Below, piece by piece: positions 35,064-44,863 of a stretch of DNA of 64,000 bases. The position numbers and the translations under genes are program-made. The notes beneath the pieces are model-generated. The model was given only the letters and a program-made list of their open reading frames with translations, had not been told where the DNA came from and searched no databases. Positions within the stretch are counted from its first letter, which is position 1; each line of letters begins with the position of its first letter. The stretch comes from UBA7672 sp040398425 (lineage in GTDB: Bacteria > Pseudomonadota > Alphaproteobacteria > Caulobacterales > Hyphomonadaceae). Location of the stretch: contig JBBATZ010000007.1 in NCBI GenBank assembly GCA_040398425.1, positions 29,526-93,525 on the forward strand. Reading direction: 5' to 3'.

Positions 35064-36489
35064 TGCTCCTTCTCCGCTTTGGACGTCGGAAGAGGCTGCC
35101 GCCGCGACGGGGGGCGCCGCGCTGGGCGCGTGGGCGATCAATGGCGTGTCGATCGACACGCGGTCGCTGCAGCCAGGCAATCTGTTCGTGGCGCTGAAGG
35201 ATGTGCGTGACGGGCATGACTTTGTTGCCGGCGCGTTTGCCGCTGGAGCCGAAGCGGCGCTGGTGTCGCGCGATGTGCTGGGCGGGCATCCGGGCCTGTT
35301 GGTCGGTGATGTGCTCGACGGGCTGGAGAAGCTCGGCCTTGCGGCGCGGGCGCGGAATTCGGGCGTGATCTCTGCCGTGACGGGCTCTGTCGGCAAGACC
35401 AGCGTCAAGGAAATGCTGGCGCGCATCTTCCGTGCGGTGGGTCGTGCCCATTGGTCGGACAAGTCGTTCAACAATCACTGGGGCGTGCCGTTGACGCTGG
35501 CCCGGATGCCGCGCGAGACCGAGCGGGCGATCTTCGAGATCGGGATGAACACGCCCGGCGAGATCGCGCCGAGGTCTCGCATGGTGCAGCCGCATATCGC
35601 GATGATCACGCGGATCGCGCCTGCGCACCTTGAGGGCATGGGATCGGTCGAGGGCGTGGCCGACGAGAAGTCACAGATTTTTGCTGGCCTCTTGCCGGGC
35701 GGGGTGGCGATCCTGCCGGCGAAGGACAAGTTCCTTGAGCGCCTGCAGGCGGCAGCGCTGAAGCTTCAGCCGAGCGCGAAGGTGTTCACCTTTGGCGGGG
35801 ATGCCGGCAAGGCCAGCGCGACGCCGGTGTCGTACGACACCGATGGGCTGACTTCGCGCATCATCATCGATGTGATGGGCGAGCGTGTGAGCGCGAGTCT
35901 CGATGCGGTCGGGGAACACTGGGCGGACAATGCCTCGCTTGCCCTGCTTGCCGCTGTGCTGGCGGGCGTTGATGCGAAGGCCGCTGCCGAAGCGCTGTCA
36001 GGCTATGCGCCCCCGGCAGGACGGGGCACGGCTGAGACGCTGAAGCTGCCGAAGGGCGGCGAGGCGACGCTTGTGGACGACGCTTATAATGCCAATCCGG
36101 AATCGATGCGTGCCGCGATCGAAGGCTTCGCGGCGCGACCGGGCCGCAAGGTCGTGGCGCTGGGCGAGATGCGTGAACTCGGGCCGACATCGGCAGAGCT
36201 TCACGCCGGACTCGCAGACCAGATCATCCTGGCGAATGTTGCGGCGGCGGTTCTGTCCGGCGGCGAGATGAGTCACCTTGCCGCAGCGCTGCGGCAACGT
36301 GCGCCCCAAATCAGAGTCGAACATGTCACAAGCACGGCGGAAGCGGCGGATCAGGTAAAAAGCTGGTTGCAACCGGGCGACGTGGTCTTGATCAAAGGCT
36401 CGAATGCATCCGGCATGGCGAAGGTGGGAACGGCGCTCAGGCAGATGAGCAAGAGCGTCTCCGATCCGCAGAAAGCGTCAGGGGCGTAG
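35056..36489 (+). CDS. murF: UDP-MurNAc-tripeptide:D-Ala-D-Ala ligase MurF
   Basis: About 477 residues from ATG 35056, chosen because GGGGGGAA lies just upstream; an upstream start at 35041 is possible. Motifs are ATP-binding ISAVTGSVGKTSVKEML, NHWGVPLTLARM, and DDAYNANPESMRAAI, the MurF C-terminal signature. It adds D-Ala-D-Ala to the tripeptide, completing the stem pentapeptide in the cytosol. The 8-nt overlap with murE and adjacency to mraY are the standard mra order. Confidence 0.95.
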   Translation: MVDAPSPLWTSEEAAAATGGAALGAWAINGVSIDTRSLQPGNLFVALKDVRDGHDFVAGAFAAGAEAALVSRDVLGGHPGLLVGDVLDGLEKLGLAARARNSGVISAVTGSVGKTSVKEMLARIFRAVGRAHWSDKSFNNHWGVPLTLARMPRETERAIFEIGMNTPGEIAPRSRMVQPHIAMITRIAPAHLEGMGSVEGVADEKSQIFAGLLPGGVAILPAKDKFLERLQAAALKLQPSAKVFTFGGDAGKASATPVSYDTDGLTSRIIIDVMGERVSASLDAVGEHWADNASLALLAAVLAGVDAKAAAEALSGYAPPAGRGTAETLKLPKGGEATLVDDAYNANPESMRAAIEGFAARPGRKVVALGEMRELGPTSAELHAGLADQIILANVAAAVLSGGEMSHLAAALRQRAPQIRVEHVTSTAEAADQVKSWLQPGDVVLIKGSNASGMAKVGTALRQMSKSVSDPQKASGA

Positions 36490-36490
36490 A

Positions 36491-37621
36491 ATGCTGTACC
36501 ACCTTCTCTCGCCCTATACGGGCGAGCTCAATCTTTTCAGCTTTATCACGTTCCGCGTGGCCCTGGCGCTCGCCACGGGCCTGATCCTGACGATGCTGTT
36601 CGGTCACCCGCTGATCGTCTGGCTGCGCAAGAAGCAGGGCAAGGGGCAGCCGATCCGCACGGACGGCCCGGAAAGTCACCAGAGCAAGAAGGGCACGCCC
36701 ACCATGGGCGGCTTTCTCATCCTGTTCGGCATCCTGTCCGGCACGCTGCTGTGGGGGGACCTGACCAACCAATACATCTGGATCGTGCTGTTCGTGACGA
36801 TCGGCTTCTGCGCCGTCGGGTTCATCGACGACTATCAGAAGGTGACCAAGAAGGGCACGGCGGGCCTTTCGGGCAGAATTCGGCTGCTGATGGAGTTCGC
36901 GATTGCTGGCGTCGCCGTGTTCTGGGCATCAACCTACGCGCAGGACACGACGGCGCAGGCTATAGTGGCGGGCGTGCTGAAGGATGCGCCGCTGCCGGGG
37001 TATGCGACCGGTCTCGCGTTGCCCTTCCTCAAGGACTTCATGTTCGACCTGACGATCTATGGCTTCATCGCCTTTGGGGCTTTCGTGATCGTCGGCGCAG
37101 GCAACGCGGTGAACTTCACGGACGGGCTCGACGGGCTGGCCATCGGACCTGTGATGATCGCGGGCGCGACGTTCGGCTTCATCGCCTATGCGACCGGCAC
37201 GCCGCGCTTTGCCGATTACCTGCTGCTGACGCCGACGCCGGGCACGGCGGAGCTGGCGGTCGTCATGGGGTCGTTGATGGGCGGGGGGCTCGGCTTCCTC
37301 TGGTACAACACACCACCCGCCAAGATCTTCATGGGCGATACCGGTTCGCTCGCGCTGGGCGGATGCCTTGGCGCGATGGCGGTGTGCGCGAAACACGAAG
37401 TGGTGCTGGCGATTGTCGGCGGGCTGTTCCTGTTCGAGGCCCTGTCGGTGATCATCCAGGTCCTCTACTTCAAGGCGACCGGCAAACGCTTCTTCAAGAT
37501 GGCGCCGATCCACCACCACTTCGAGAAGCTCGGCTGGTCCGAGCCGACCGTGGTGATCCGTTTCTGGATTGTTGCTTTCCTCCTGGCCCTGCTTGGCCTC
37601 GCCACCCTGCGTCTGAGGTGA
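36491..37621 (+). CDS. mraY: Phospho-MurNAc-pentapeptide translocase MraY
   Basis: The 376-residue integral membrane enzyme has about ten helices. Conserved motifs are QPIRTDGPESHQSKKGTPTMGG, FIDDYQKV (catalytic aspartates), NAVNFTDGLDGLAIG, FMGDTGSLALGG and APIHHHFEKLGW. It transfers phospho-MurNAc-pentapeptide to undecaprenyl phosphate, producing lipid I at the inner membrane. Its start is 1 nt after the murF stop, and murD follows at 7 nt. Confidence 0.97.
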   Translation: MLYHLLSPYTGELNLFSFITFRVALALATGLILTMLFGHPLIVWLRKKQGKGQPIRTDGPESHQSKKGTPTMGGFLILFGILSGTLLWGDLTNQYIWIVLFVTIGFCAVGFIDDYQKVTKKGTAGLSGRIRLLMEFAIAGVAVFWASTYAQDTTAQAIVAGVLKDAPLPGYATGLALPFLKDFMFDLTIYGFIAFGAFVIVGAGNAVNFTDGLDGLAIGPVMIAGATFGFIAYATGTPRFADYLLLTPTPGTAELAVVMGSLMGGGLGFLWYNTPPAKIFMGDTGSLALGGCLGAMAVCAKHEVVLAIVGGLFLFEALSVIIQVLYFKATGKRFFKMAPIHHHFEKLGWSEPTVVIRFWIVAFLLALLGLATLRLR

Positions 37622-37628
37622 GACACAG

Positions 37629-39047
37629 GTGATTCCGGTTCGCTCATTCGAGGGAAAGGACGTCGCAGTCTTCGGCCTGGGCCGAAGCGGCATCGCGACG
37701 TGCAAGGCCCTCATGGCCGGCGGAGCGCGCGTTTGCGCGTGGGACGACAATGAAAGTGCGCGCAAGGCCGCCGAAGACGCCGGCGTGCCGCTGGTCGATC
37801 TCAACCGGCGCGATTGGCAGACGTTTGCAGCCCTCGTTCTGTCGCCTGGTATTCCGTTCCGCTTCCCGGAACCGCACCGCTTCGTGCGCATGGCGCAGAT
37901 GGTGGGCGTGCCGGTCATCGGCGACATGGAGCTGTTCGCGCGCGCGCTGAACGAGTTCAAGTCGGTGGACCGTCCGCGTATCGTTGGCATCACGGGCACC
38001 AACGGGAAATCGACCACGACGGCCCTGATCGGCCACATCCTGAAGGTGTGCGGCAAGGATGTGCGGGTTGGCGGCAACATCGGCGTCGGCGTACTCGATC
38101 TCGAAAAGCTGCACTCCGAGGCGATCTATGTGCTGGAGCTGTCGAGCTATCAGCTGGATCTGGCCGAGAGCCTGCGCTGCGACGTGGCGGTGATGCTGAA
38201 CATCTCACCCGATCACCTGTCGCGTCATGGGGGCATGGACGGATATGTCGGCGCCAAGCGCCGCATCTTCCGCAACCAGGGGCCAGACGATTATGCGATC
38301 ATCGGCGTCGACGACATCCGCTCGGGCGTGATGTCGACGCAGCTGACAAGCGAGGGCCTGCGCCGCGTGATCCCGATCTCTGCGGAGTATGGCCTTGGCC
38401 GCGGCGTCGCCGTGCTGGAAGGCATGCTGCAGGATTCGATCGCAGGTCGTGCGGAGCACTCGGTCGACATCCGCAACGCCAAGGCGCTGCCGGGGCGTCA
38501 CAACCACCAGAATATCGCCGCTGCCTATGCCGCGTGCCATGCACTGGGGCTCGACTCGTCGGACATTCTGGCGGCAATCGAGACCTTCCCTGGCCTGCCG
38601 CACCGACTGGAGAATATCGGCGCCATTGATGGCGTGCGCTTCATCAACGACAGCAAGGCGACCAACGCGCAGGCCGCGGAACAGGCGATCCGCGCCTTCC
38701 CGAATGCATGGTGGATTGTCGGCGGCCGTCCGAAGGAAGAGGGGATCGACGATCTCGCGCCGCTGTTCGGCATGGTGCGCAAAGCCTATCTCATCGGCGA
38801 AAGCACCGAGGCGTTCGCGCGCGTCCTGACCGGCAAGCTCGAGCATTCGAAGTGCCGCACGATGGACGTCGCGGTGTTGCAGGCTTTCGAGGATGCGCGC
38901 GCTTCGGGCGTCGAGGGCGCCGTCGTACTGTTCTCGCCGGCGTGCGCGAGCTTCGACCAGTACCGCGATTTCGAACAGCGCGGTCTCGCCTTCCGCCAGG
39001 AGGCCGCGAACCTCGTCAAGCGCCGCTCTTCGACCGAGACCGCGTGA
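37629..39047 (+). CDS. murD: UDP-MurNAc-L-Ala:D-Glu ligase MurD
   Basis: The 472-residue ligase starts at GTG 37629. An N-terminal Rossmann-like domain (VAVFGLGRSGIATCKALMAGG) is followed by the ATPase P-loop GITGTNGKSTTTALIGHIL, ELSSYQLD, and the C-terminal FINDSKATNAQAAEQA. It adds D-glutamate to UDP-MurNAc-L-alanine. Gene order mraY-murD-ftsW is canonical. The long C-terminal segment CASFDQYRDFEQRGLAFRQ is also typical. Confidence 0.96.
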   Translation: MIPVRSFEGKDVAVFGLGRSGIATCKALMAGGARVCAWDDNESARKAAEDAGVPLVDLNRRDWQTFAALVLSPGIPFRFPEPHRFVRMAQMVGVPVIGDMELFARALNEFKSVDRPRIVGITGTNGKSTTTALIGHILKVCGKDVRVGGNIGVGVLDLEKLHSEAIYVLELSSYQLDLAESLRCDVAVMLNISPDHLSRHGGMDGYVGAKRRIFRNQGPDDYAIIGVDDIRSGVMSTQLTSEGLRRVIPISAEYGLGRGVAVLEGMLQDSIAGRAEHSVDIRNAKALPGRHNHQNIAAAYAACHALGLDSSDILAAIETFPGLPHRLENIGAIDGVRFINDSKATNAQAAEQAIRAFPNAWWIVGGRPKEEGIDDLAPLFGMVRKAYLIGESTEAFARVLTGKLEHSKCRTMDVAVLQAFEDARASGVEGAVVLFSPACASFDQYRDFEQRGLAFRQEAANLVKRRSSTETA

Positions 39048-39054
39048 GGCGCGG

Positions 39055-40194
39055 ATGCAGATCTTCCGCCGGTCCGACAAATCTCCACTGGCAGAATGGT
39101 GGCGCACGGTCGACAAGGGACTGATCGCGGTAGCTTTCATGCTGCTTGGCGCTGGCATGGTGCTGTCGCTCGCGGCGGGACCAGCGGCGGCGGCCAAGCT
39201 CAAGCTCGATGATCCGTTTTACTTCGTTTACAGGCAGGGCGTGTTCGTCATCGGCGCAGCGCTCGTGCTGGTCGCCTCTTCACTGCTCGATCCGGTCTGG
39301 GCGCGGCGGGTCTGCCTGGTGCTCTTCGTGGTCTGCTTCTTCCTGATGGCGGGCCTGTTGATGTTCGGGCACGAGGCCAAGGGCGCCACGCGGTGGATCC
39401 GAATCTGGGGCACGACGTTCCAGCCATCGGAGATCATCAAGCCGGCGCTGGTCGTGCTCACCGCTTGGCTTCTGGCTCAGAGGGAAAAGTTTCCGGCCGG
39501 CCCTTGGGCGCCGATCGCGTTTGCGTTCTACGCGGTGACAGTCGGACTTCTGCTGCTGCAGCCGGACGTGGGACAGTCAGTACTGGTGACGGCGGCCTTT
39601 GTGATCGTCTTCTTCATCGCGGGCCTGCCGTGGGTGTGGGTCGGGGTGTTCTCGGTGCTCGGCGCGGTGCTGCCGGTACTTCTCTACAACATCATTCCGC
39701 ATGTGCGCTTCAGGGTGAACTCGTTCCTCAACCCCACCGATTACGACACCTACCAGATCGACAAGGCGCGCCAGGCGATCGAGCGCGGCGGGTTCTTCGG
39801 CGTGGGGCCGGGCGAGGGCACGGTCAAGCGGACGCTGCCGGATGCGCACACGGATTTCGTCTATGCGGTGGCGGGCGAGGAGTTCGGCCTGCTGCTGCTC
39901 GTTGCATTGACGGTGTTTTTCGCGGTGATCGCCATCAAGGGCATCATGGAAGCCTCGAAGCAGGTTGACGTCTATCAGCGTGCGGCCGGCGTTGGGCTCT
40001 ATGCAATCTTCGGGTTACAGGCGGCGGTGAACATGTCGGTGAACCTGTCACTCATTCCGCCAAAGGGCATGACATTGCCGCTTGTTTCCTCCGGCGGATC
40101 GTCGTTGCTGGGCAGCGCCCTGACACTTGGACTGGCGCTGGCGCTGACGCGCAAACAGCCGGAATCGTCGCTTTCGCATCTGAGGCATTTATGA
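39055..40194 (+). CDS. ftsW: Septal peptidoglycan polymerase FtsW (SEDS family)
   Basis: About 379 residues from ATG 39055; an open frame upstream of it overlaps murD and is not coding. Around ten membrane helices carry SEDS motifs: EAKGATRWIRIWGTTFQPSEIIKPA, LLLQPDVGQSVLV (the Asp-containing catalytic loop), HTDFVYAVAGEEFGLL and GGSSLLGSALTLG. It polymerises glycans from lipid II with FtsI. It follows murD by 7 nt and overlaps murG by 4 nt. Confidence 0.96.
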   Translation: MQIFRRSDKSPLAEWWRTVDKGLIAVAFMLLGAGMVLSLAAGPAAAAKLKLDDPFYFVYRQGVFVIGAALVLVASSLLDPVWARRVCLVLFVVCFFLMAGLLMFGHEAKGATRWIRIWGTTFQPSEIIKPALVVLTAWLLAQREKFPAGPWAPIAFAFYAVTVGLLLLQPDVGQSVLVTAAFVIVFFIAGLPWVWVGVFSVLGAVLPVLLYNIIPHVRFRVNSFLNPTDYDTYQIDKARQAIERGGFFGVGPGEGTVKRTLPDAHTDFVYAVAGEEFGLLLLVALTVFFAVIAIKGIMEASKQVDVYQRAAGVGLYAIFGLQAAVNMSVNLSLIPPKGMTLPLVSSGGSSLLGSALTLGLALALTRKQPESSLSHLRHL

Positions 40195-41306
40195 CTGACG
40201 CTGCTAAACCGCTCGTTGTTGTCGCCGCCGGCGGCACGGGCGGACATATGTTTCCCGCGCAGGCCTTCGCCGACGAGATGCATGCGCGCGGCTGGCAGGT
40301 GGCGCTGGTAACGGACGAGCGCGGCAAGAAATACGCGACCAGTTTTCCGGCTGACTGGCGACTGGAAGTCGAGGCGGCGACGTTTGGCTCGAAGCTGCCG
40401 CACAAGCTGATCGCGTCGGCGCTGAAGCTGCGCGCTGGTACGGCGGATGCGCGGAGGAATTTCGAGAAGACGAAGCCGAAGGTCGTCGCGGGCTTTGGCG
40501 GCTATCCGTCCTATCCCTCGCTGTCGGCGGCGCGCGCGATGGGCGTGCCGATCGTTATCCACGAACAGAATTCCGTACTGGGTCGCGTGAACCGGCTGTT
40601 CGCAACCTCCGCGAAGTTTGTCGCCTGCGGATTTGATCGGCTTGATCGCCTGCCGCCTGGCGCCGAGGGTGTGAAGCGAGTCGTCGGTAATCCTGTGCGC
40701 AACGCGATCAAGGCTGTGCGCGAGCGGCCCTATCCCGAACTCGACGATGCTGGCCCCCTGAGTATCCTGATCACCGGCGGCAGCCAGGGCGCGCGGCTGT
40801 TCGGTGAGGTGATCCCTCAGGCGATCATCTCCTTGCCGGATGAGCAGAAGGCGAGGCTCGACATTGTGCAGCAGGCGCGCGAGGAACAGCTGGAGTACGT
40901 GCGCGCCGCCTACAAGACTGCAGGCGTGAAGGCGACTGTGGAGGCTTTCTTCTCCGATATGCAGGACAGGCTGGCAGCGGCGCATCTGGTGATCGCGCGC
41001 GCCGGCGCCTCGACCGTGACTGAGCTGGCGATTGCCGGGCGGCCGTCGATCCTGATTCCGCTCGGCATCGCGATGGACGACCACCAGACGGCGAACGCCG
41101 AGGGCATGGTGATGGGCGCGGCCGCCGACGTCGTTCCCGAGCCTAAGTTCAACGTCGAGACGTTCGCGCCCCTGCTGCTGGAACGGATCGCAAATGCGGG
41201 CGTGCTGAAAGCGCGCGCCAAAGCGGCGTGGCAGCTCGGCCGGCCGAACGCGGCGAAGGAACTGGCGGACCTTGCGGAGCAGGCGGCGGGTGTGAAGGCG
41301 CGATAG
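40191..41306 (+). CDS. murG: Lipid II-forming GlcNAc transferase MurG
   Basis: The 371-residue GT28 glycosyltransferase begins VVVAAGGTGGHMFPAQAFADEM, with the membrane-facing glycine loop, then HEQNSVLGRVNRL, ITGGSQGARLFGEVIP and the UDP-GlcNAc site AGASTVTELAIAGRPSILIPL. It adds GlcNAc to lipid I on the cytoplasmic face. Its stop is 7 nt from the stop of a convergent reverse-strand gene, where the normal continuation to murC is broken. Confidence 0.97.
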   Translation: MTDAAKPLVVVAAGGTGGHMFPAQAFADEMHARGWQVALVTDERGKKYATSFPADWRLEVEAATFGSKLPHKLIASALKLRAGTADARRNFEKTKPKVVAGFGGYPSYPSLSAARAMGVPIVIHEQNSVLGRVNRLFATSAKFVACGFDRLDRLPPGAEGVKRVVGNPVRNAIKAVRERPYPELDDAGPLSILITGGSQGARLFGEVIPQAIISLPDEQKARLDIVQQAREEQLEYVRAAYKTAGVKATVEAFFSDMQDRLAAAHLVIARAGASTVTELAIAGRPSILIPLGIAMDDHQTANAEGMVMGAAADVVPEPKFNVETFAPLLLERIANAGVLKARAKAAWQLGRPNAAKELADLAEQAAGVKAR

Positions 41307-41313
41307 CGCCGCC

Positions 41314-43089
41314 TTACTTGCTCAGCGCGAACACCTGAATGGAAGGCGCACCGGTGGGTGGGGTGAGGGCCGGGAGGCCGTTGGCGGCGCGGAATTTCTG
41401 ATAGCGCGGACGCATGGCGCCGATGTGGAAATTGCTCATGCCCGTGACGACCGCAACGTACTGGGTCTGGCCAACGCTGTAGGTGATTACGATCGAGCTG
41501 GGATCGGCGTCGAGCGGAGCGCTCCACAGGAGCTTGCCATCGCGGTCGTCGAACGCCTTCAGGGCAGGATCGAGATCACCGACGAACACGACGCCGCCGG
41601 CGGTGGACAGCGCCGACGTGGAGATCGGCGCATTGAGGTCGTGGCGCCAGGCGAGCTTGCCGCCGCTGACGTCCATGGCCTGCAGGTGTCCCATCTTTCC
41701 GTCTGCAACAGCATCCGGATGATCTGCATCGGAGATCTTGGCGCCCGCAGCGCTCAGTAGTGGCGAGCCCTCCGTTCCCATCTTCGCGCACCACTCTGTC
41801 AGCGGCAGGTAGAGCTGACCCGTCGACTGGCTGAAGGATGTCGTCGGCCAGGCGCGCGAGCCCGACGGGCCTGGGCAATAAACCGTCGAGCGTGATGGAT
41901 CGGGAAGGCGCTGCGGATCGATCGTCTTCTGGCCGGTCTTTGGATCGATGGCTGTGATGATGTTCTGCGTGCCGGCATCGATCGAGAACAGGTAGGCGCC
42001 TGTCGCGGGATCGAGGGCCTCGAGTATGCCCATCTTGCCGACATTCATGACGACCTTGCGCGCGCGCCCGCCCACCCTGACCGTCGCCAGCGTCCGCTCG
42101 AACGCCCAGTCGAGGTCCCACTGATCGTTGGACAGGTGCTGATAATACCACTTCAACTTTCCGGTGTCGGCATCCAGCGCGATAGTGGCGTTGGTGAAGA
42201 GCGCATCATTGGTGACGCCGAGAAGCGACACGGGGTTACGAAGCTGGGCTGTGTCGTAGGTCGCCCCGGCGCCGTAATAGATCAGATTGAGCTCGGGGTC
42301 GTATGTTCCCTGGTGCCAGACCGAGCCGCCGGTGCGCTTGTCGAGCGCTATGTCGTTCCAGGTGTTTCCGCCACGCTCGCCCGGTCGGGCGAGGGTGTGG
42401 AAACGCCACAACTCCTTGCCCGTCTCGCTGTCGAGCGCGACGATGAAGCCGCCACCGGGACCGGCGCTGGCGGTGACGCCCTGGATCACCTTATTGCCGA
42501 CGACCAGCGGCGCGCTGCGCAAATTGAACACCGAACGGTTGGTGGCGGGCTGGCTGAGTTCGATCTTGTGGTCCCAGGCCTGCTCGCCCGTGTGCGCATC
42601 GAGCGCGATCACGTGCAGGTCCGAGGTCGGCGCGAAGACGCGCCCGCCGCCAAGGCCGAGCCCCATCTTCATCGACGAGCCATTGGCCGGCTTGTAGGCG
42701 TGGCGCCACAGCTGCTGTCCGGTCGTTGCATCGAGCGCCAGCACGACGTCGGGCGCCGTGTGGAGGAACATCACCCCGTCGTGGACGAGCGGGCTTGGCA
42801 TGCTGAGACCGGGTTCCAGCGGCGCGCGCCAGGCCGGCACCAGGTCTTTCACATTGGCGCGGTCGATACGTCTGAGCGGGCTGAAATTCTGGCCATCATA
42901 GGCCCGGCCCCATTGCAGCCAGTCGCCGGGGGCCGGCTTCTCCAGCATCGCGGATGAAACGGGTCTCAGGCCCGCAAGGCGTTCGGCCGGTGAGAGCGCG
43001 GTCGGGGCAGGTTCGGTCGCACAGGAACTGAGCGCCAGGACAAGCACGGCGCTCAAGGCAAACGTCGCAAGCTTTCTCTGTGGATGCAT
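41314..43089 (-). CDS. PQQ-type quinoprotein dehydrogenase-like lipoprotein
   Basis: About 591 residues from ATG 43089 with GGGGAGG upstream. The signal peptide has a lipobox (LALSSC). The rest is an eight-bladed PQQ propeller with repeated tryptophan-docking motifs (DATTGQQLWRH, DSETGKELWRF, DADTGKLKWYYQ, DVSGGKLAWRH). The motif DQWDLDW, with the aspartate used as base in methanol and ethanol dehydrogenases, is present. No vicinal Cys-Cys pair and no fused cytochrome c domain are seen. It would oxidise an alcohol or aldehyde in the periplasm. It lies on the opposite strand between murG and murC. Confidence 0.88.
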   Translation of the reverse strand: MHPQRKLATFALSAVLVLALSSCATEPAPTALSPAERLAGLRPVSSAMLEKPAPGDWLQWGRAYDGQNFSPLRRIDRANVKDLVPAWRAPLEPGLSMPSPLVHDGVMFLHTAPDVVLALDATTGQQLWRHAYKPANGSSMKMGLGLGGGRVFAPTSDLHVIALDAHTGEQAWDHKIELSQPATNRSVFNLRSAPLVVGNKVIQGVTASAGPGGGFIVALDSETGKELWRFHTLARPGERGGNTWNDIALDKRTGGSVWHQGTYDPELNLIYYGAGATYDTAQLRNPVSLLGVTNDALFTNATIALDADTGKLKWYYQHLSNDQWDLDWAFERTLATVRVGGRARKVVMNVGKMGILEALDPATGAYLFSIDAGTQNIITAIDPKTGQKTIDPQRLPDPSRSTVYCPGPSGSRAWPTTSFSQSTGQLYLPLTEWCAKMGTEGSPLLSAAGAKISDADHPDAVADGKMGHLQAMDVSGGKLAWRHDLNAPISTSALSTAGGVVFVGDLDPALKAFDDRDGKLLWSAPLDADPSSIVITYSVGQTQYVAVVTGMSNFHIGAMRPRYQKFRAANGLPALTPPTGAPSIQVFALSK

Positions 43090-43233
43090 GACGTCCTCCC
43101 CTGATCGGCGCGCGTTCAACGAGACTCTGGGCAATCTAGGAGCAAAGCCGCACTCGCTGAAAGTCTTCCCCTAGGGAGCCGCACCAGAACGTGTAGGGCT
43201 TGACGCGACGGCCGGCCCGCGTTCACTCACCGC

Positions 43234-44649
43234 ATGCGCAGCACAATCCCTTTCGACGTCGGTCCGGTTCACTTCGTGGGCATCGGCGGTATCGGCATGT
43301 CCGGCATTGCCGAGGTGATGCTGAACCTCGGCTATCAGGTGTCGGGTTCCGACATGAAGGCAAGCGCCAATACGGAGCGGCTGGCCAAGCGCGGCGCCAC
43401 CATCATGATCGGGCACAAGGCCGAGAACATAGAGGGCGTCGGCGCGCTGGTGATCTCGACGGCCATCAAAAGCGGCAACCCGGAAGTCGATGCGGCGCGC
43501 CTGAAGGCCATTCCGGTTGTCCGGCGCGCGGACATGCTCGCCGAACTGATCCGCCTCAAGTGGACGGTCGCGATCGCGGGCACGCATGGCAAGACGACGA
43601 CGACATCCATGGTGGCGGCGCTGCTGGATGGCGTGGGTCTCGACCCGACGGTCATCAATGGCGGCGTCATCAATGCCTATGCCTCCAACGCTAAGCTGGG
43701 GCAGGGCGAGTGGATGGTGGTGGAGGCCGACGAAAGCGATGGAACCTTCACCAAGCTGCGCCCGACGGTCTGCATCGTCACCAACATTGATCCCGAGCAC
43801 ATGGATCACTACGGCTCCATGGAACAGTTGCGTAAGAGCTTCGATACGTTCGTCGAGAACCTGCCGTTCTATGGCTTCGCGGTGCTGTGCGCTGACCATC
43901 CTGAAGTGCAGGCGCTCGCCTCGCGCATTCCGGATCGTCGTCGCATCACTTACGGCTTCAATCCGCAGTCGGACCTGTGGGCGGTGAATGTACGCTCAGA
44001 GGCTGAAGGGGCGACCTTCGATCTGGTGCTCCGTTCGCGCGGCGAAGTCGAGCAGACACGCTGGGTCGGTCTGAAGTTGCCCATGTCTGGACGGCACAAT
44101 GTGCAGAACTCGCTGGCGGCGATTGCGGTTGCGCGCGAGCTCGGCGGATCCGAAGACCAGATACGCGCTGCGTTGCAGAAATTCGGCGGCGTGAAGCGGC
44201 GCTTCACGTCGGTGGGCGAATGGAATGGCGTGCGCATCATCGACGACTACGGACATCACCCGGTGGAAATCGCCGCCGTGCTGCGCGCCGCGCGCGATGT
44301 GCAAGGGCGCGACAAGCGCGTGATCGCTGTTATCCAGCCGCACCGCTATACGCGCCTGCGCGACCTGTTCGAACAGTTCTCGACCTGCTTCAACGATGCA
44401 GACGAAGTGCTGATCGCTCCGGTTTATGCGGCGGGCGAGCAGCCGATCGACGGCGTTAGCCATGAGAGCCTCGTGAAGGGCCTGATCAATCACGGGCATC
44501 GTTCCGCGCGCGCAATCGATGGCCTGCCGAGCCTCGCCGCAGAAATCCGCAGCAGCGTGAAAACGGGCGATGAAATCGTCGTCTGTCTCGGAGCGGGCGA
44601 TATCACCTCATACGCGAACTCACTCGCCGATGACCTGAAGAAGCTGTGA
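43234..44649 (+). CDS. murC: UDP-MurNAc:L-alanine ligase MurC
   Basis: The 471-residue Mur ligase begins PFDVGPVHFVGIGGIGMSGIAEVML, then the P-loop AGTHGKTTTTSMVAALLD, EADESDGTFTKLRPTV and YGHHPVEIAAVL. It adds the first amino acid of the stem peptide to UDP-MurNAc. In most relatives it follows murG directly; here a reverse-strand gene lies between, so murC must have its own promoter in the gap 43090-43233 or read-through from murG. The upstream ribosome-binding site is weak. Confidence 0.96.
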   Translation: MRSTIPFDVGPVHFVGIGGIGMSGIAEVMLNLGYQVSGSDMKASANTERLAKRGATIMIGHKAENIEGVGALVISTAIKSGNPEVDAARLKAIPVVRRADMLAELIRLKWTVAIAGTHGKTTTTSMVAALLDGVGLDPTVINGGVINAYASNAKLGQGEWMVVEADESDGTFTKLRPTVCIVTNIDPEHMDHYGSMEQLRKSFDTFVENLPFYGFAVLCADHPEVQALASRIPDRRRITYGFNPQSDLWAVNVRSEAEGATFDLVLRSRGEVEQTRWVGLKLPMSGRHNVQNSLAAIAVARELGGSEDQIRAALQKFGGVKRRFTSVGEWNGVRIIDDYGHHPVEIAAVLRAARDVQGRDKRVIAVIQPHRYTRLRDLFEQFSTCFNDADEVLIAPVYAAGEQPIDGVSHESLVKGLINHGHRSARAIDGLPSLAAEIRSSVKTGDEIVVCLGAGDITSYANSLADDLKKL

Positions 44650-44863
44650 CGTCACCGTCGCGACCGCAAGGCCGCGACTGTTAATGACGCCGGGTCGGGG
44701 TTGACGTTTCCTCACGCCAGCACGAAAGGGTCTTGGTTAACACGGCGTCGCGGTCGATCGGAGACGGGACAGCGCGTCGCGCCGTGGTTAGGCCTCCGGT
44801 AACCTTGCGAGCGTTTCTGGAAGGACTGAGGGCGCGGGGCGCCACGTTTGCAGATATGGACGC

